Below, piece after piece: positions 5,799 through 7,072 of a stretch of 7,072 nucleotides of DNA. The position numbers and the translations under genes are program-made. The DNA is from Bacteroidales bacterium. Its GTDB lineage: Bacteria > Bacteroidota > Bacteroidia > Bacteroidales > UBA1402. The stretch is taken from assembly GCA_012511135.1 (NCBI GenBank), contig JAAZGQ010000027.1, positions 1 through 7,072 on the forward strand, in the 5' to 3' direction. The number at the start of each line of letters is the position of its first letter. Within the stretch, counting starts at the first letter, position 1. The notes under the pieces are model-generated. The model ran no database searches. It saw only the letters and a program-made list of their open reading frames with translations, and was not told the origin of the DNA.

Positions 5799-7072
5799 TC
5801 TGTTCTGATCCGGGATTTGGGAATAAAATTCTGCCTCAACAATGCTCAGCCGGGCATTTTCCCCTTCGCTGAGGCATTCGATACGAACATTGCGGGTGGG
5901 CGCAGCCGGATTGAGCTTTAGATTGACGTAACCCAGTGTCCTTTCTGTATGCCCCTCCCAGAGCACTTCGTTTTGCTCCGAGAGGATTCTCAGGTGATAG
6001 GAGGTATTTCTGAAGTTGCCCATTTTAAGACAGGCTTCCGTCAATACGGTATTGCGCGACAAAGTATAATTAATCCAGAGCTCTCCGGCCGGGCCGCGGG
6101 CATCCCACTGGCTCAGTTCGTTGTCGTCGAAACTCCCGGCCGCTGCTTCCTGATTGATGCCGGCGGTGGCCGATTGTATGCTAAGCGGAAGCCTTGACAT
6201 CATAAAAGAAGCAAAACCCGGTGTGGCTCCCCGCCATAAATAAGCGATCAGTTCGTCTTTGGCAAAGTAAGTGCTCAGGCCATCTTTTACCGGCACTTCC
6301 AGACTTTTGAGCACGAGTGAGTCGCCCAGGAGTCCTTCTGCACTTGCCTTGACCACTATTTTGCCTGCTTCGGTGGCAGATCTGATCAAAACACGATTTA
6401 CGCCGCATTCAACAGGCAGTTCGGGCGAAAGTATGTAATTGTTTTCTCCCTGGGCAATGCCTCCTCTGAATTCGGCCGGACCTTCAATGTCGAAATGAAT
6501 CAGATCGTTAGCCAGAGGGCAGCGCAGGCCGTTCCGGTCAACAACCTCGACCTGAACCAATACCATATCTGCTCCGTCTGCACGAAATCCTTTGGGGTGT
6601 TGCCAGTACTTGAGTCGCAGGGCGGAGGCCGGTTCTGTGGTTTTTATTTCAGCAGGTTCTCCGGCCAATTCACCCCGGTTGTTGTAACTCAGGGCTCTGA
6701 TGGTACCGGCTTCAAAAGAAACATCTTTGAATTTGAACAAAAAATTGTATTGACGCTCTCCAAAGCCCAGGTTTTTGCCGTTCACAAACAATTCTACGGC
6801 TGCGGCATTGGAAACCACCAGCACGTCTTTCACAGTGCCCGGTTCATAATTCCAATGGCCCACAATATGATTGCTGTAATTATTACCTTCCAGATCAACC
6901 CAGCCCTCCCACATGATTTTATGAGCGAAGTAAGCGTCTTTTTCTATGCGCATGGCATCCACCTCGCCACTGCGGCGATAGTTTTCGGCTCCGCGGAAAT
7001 GGGTATTGGTGTCGGAAAATATAATATTAAGGCCTCCGGCGCTGACGCGTCTGCCTGTTCCCGGGCGATGTA
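5796..7072 (-). CDS. Glycoside hydrolase family 2 (beta-galactosidase-like), C-terminal part only
   Basis: The frame is open to the right edge, so the gene is 5'-truncated here; 424 residues are visible. The GTG at 6962 lies in the middle of conserved sequence and is not a start. Visible residues 1-78 are the end of the GH2 TIM barrel: RPGTGRRVSAGGLNIIFSDT, then GAENYRRSGEVDAMRI, then MWEGW and HIVGHWNYEPGTV. Residues about 80-155 match a DUF4982-like beta domain (VLVVSNAAAVELFVNGKNLG). Residues about 160-256 match a GH2 C-terminal Ig-like domain (DMVLVQVEVVDRNG, IHFDIEGPAEFRGG). Residues about 285-418 resemble a discoidin/CBM32-like domain (SFDDNELSQW, WINYTLSRN, LSIVEAEFY). The catalytic acid and nucleophile glutamates, and any signal peptide, are upstream of the window. 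Such enzymes usually act outside the cytoplasm on galactose-containing glycans; substrate cannot be read from this part. Confidence 0.92.
   Translation of the reverse strand, partial: HRPGTGRRVSAGGLNIIFSDTNTHFRGAENYRRSGEVDAMRIEKDAYFAHKIMWEGWVDLEGNNYSNHIVGHWNYEPGTVKDVLVVSNAAAVELFVNGKNLGFGERQYNFLFKFKDVSFEAGTIRALSYNNRGELAGEPAEIKTTEPASALRLKYWQHPKGFRADGADMVLVQVEVVDRNGLRCPLANDLIHFDIEGPAEFRGGIAQGENNYILSPELPVECGVNRVLIRSATEAGKIVVKASAEGLLGDSLVLKSLEVPVKDGLSTYFAKDELIAYLWRGATPGFASFMMSRLPLSIQSATAGINQEAAAGSFDDNELSQWDARGPAGELWINYTLSRNTVLTEACLKMGNFRNTSYHLRILSEQNEVLWEGHTERTLGYVNLKLNPAAPTRNVRIECLSEGENARLSIVEAEFYSQIPDQNR
5832..5876. other. Nested and alternative inverted repeats just beyond the ttcA stop
   Basis: TGCCTCA (5832-5838) pairs with TGAGGCA (5870-5876), enclosing AATGC (5841-5845)/GCATT (5854-5858), the latter followed by TTCCCC. 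CTCAGC (5845-5850) pairs with GCTGAG (5868-5873), excluding both other stems. The region lies inside the 3' coding end of the GH2 gene and 43-87 nt after the ttcA stop, so it might fold in the ttcA 3' end. There is no proper T-tract, so an intrinsic terminator is not supported. Confidence 0.25.

Noticed and set aside
6960..6962. GTG at 6962 as the start of the GH2 gene
   Set aside because: The same frame continues upstream with conserved GH2 sequence (FSDTNTHFRGAENYRRSGE) to the window edge, so this Val is internal.

Overview
The window looks like chromosomal DNA of a Bacteroidota member, probably Bacteroidales or a relative. This is inferred from several signs. Starts are preceded by A/T-rich leaders rather than Shine-Dalgarno sequences. 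The intergenic region carries TAnnTTTG-type -7 boxes. A secreted TPR plus PD40-type protein is present, as is a GH2 enzyme ending in DUF4982-like, Ig-like and discoidin-like modules. MnmE has a GETNAGKST P-loop. Base composition is even, and I see no insertion sequence, tRNA, rRNA or CRISPR array.

Layout. Five genes run leftward from about 4970 to the left edge, with gaps of 5, 39, 56 and 5 nt, so they are probably one operon: (1) a secreted TPR/beta-propeller-like protein of unknown function; (2) a short NfeD membrane protein; (3) the flotillin-like scaffold FloA; (4) a uridine-phosphorylase-type nucleoside phosphorylase; (5) the tRNA-modification GTPase MnmE, cut by the window start at residue 366. 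A compact intergenic region (4971-5054) separates this cluster from a rightward gene for a TtcA-like tRNA 2-thiolation enzyme. That gene converges, 6 nt apart at the stops, with a leftward gene entering from the right edge. Only the last 424 residues of this second leftward protein are present, and they form the C-terminal part of a glycoside hydrolase family 2 (beta-galactosidase-like) enzyme.

How the genes fit together. NfeD and FloA are a known pair that builds flotillin-like membrane microdomains. The secreted TPR/PD40 protein, whose stop lies 5 nt before nfeD, is a candidate envelope partner of that pair (inference). Udp (pyrimidine nucleoside salvage), MnmE (wobble U34 modification) and the TtcA-like protein (C32 thiolation) share a nucleoside/tRNA theme. 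The GH2 gene belongs to glycan use and probably to a separate transcription unit. Most of the window is ordinary core genome. The points most worth a second look are the TPR-NfeD-FloA linkage, the mirrored promoter-like boxes in the divergent intergenic region, and the altered cysteine motif of the TtcA-like protein.
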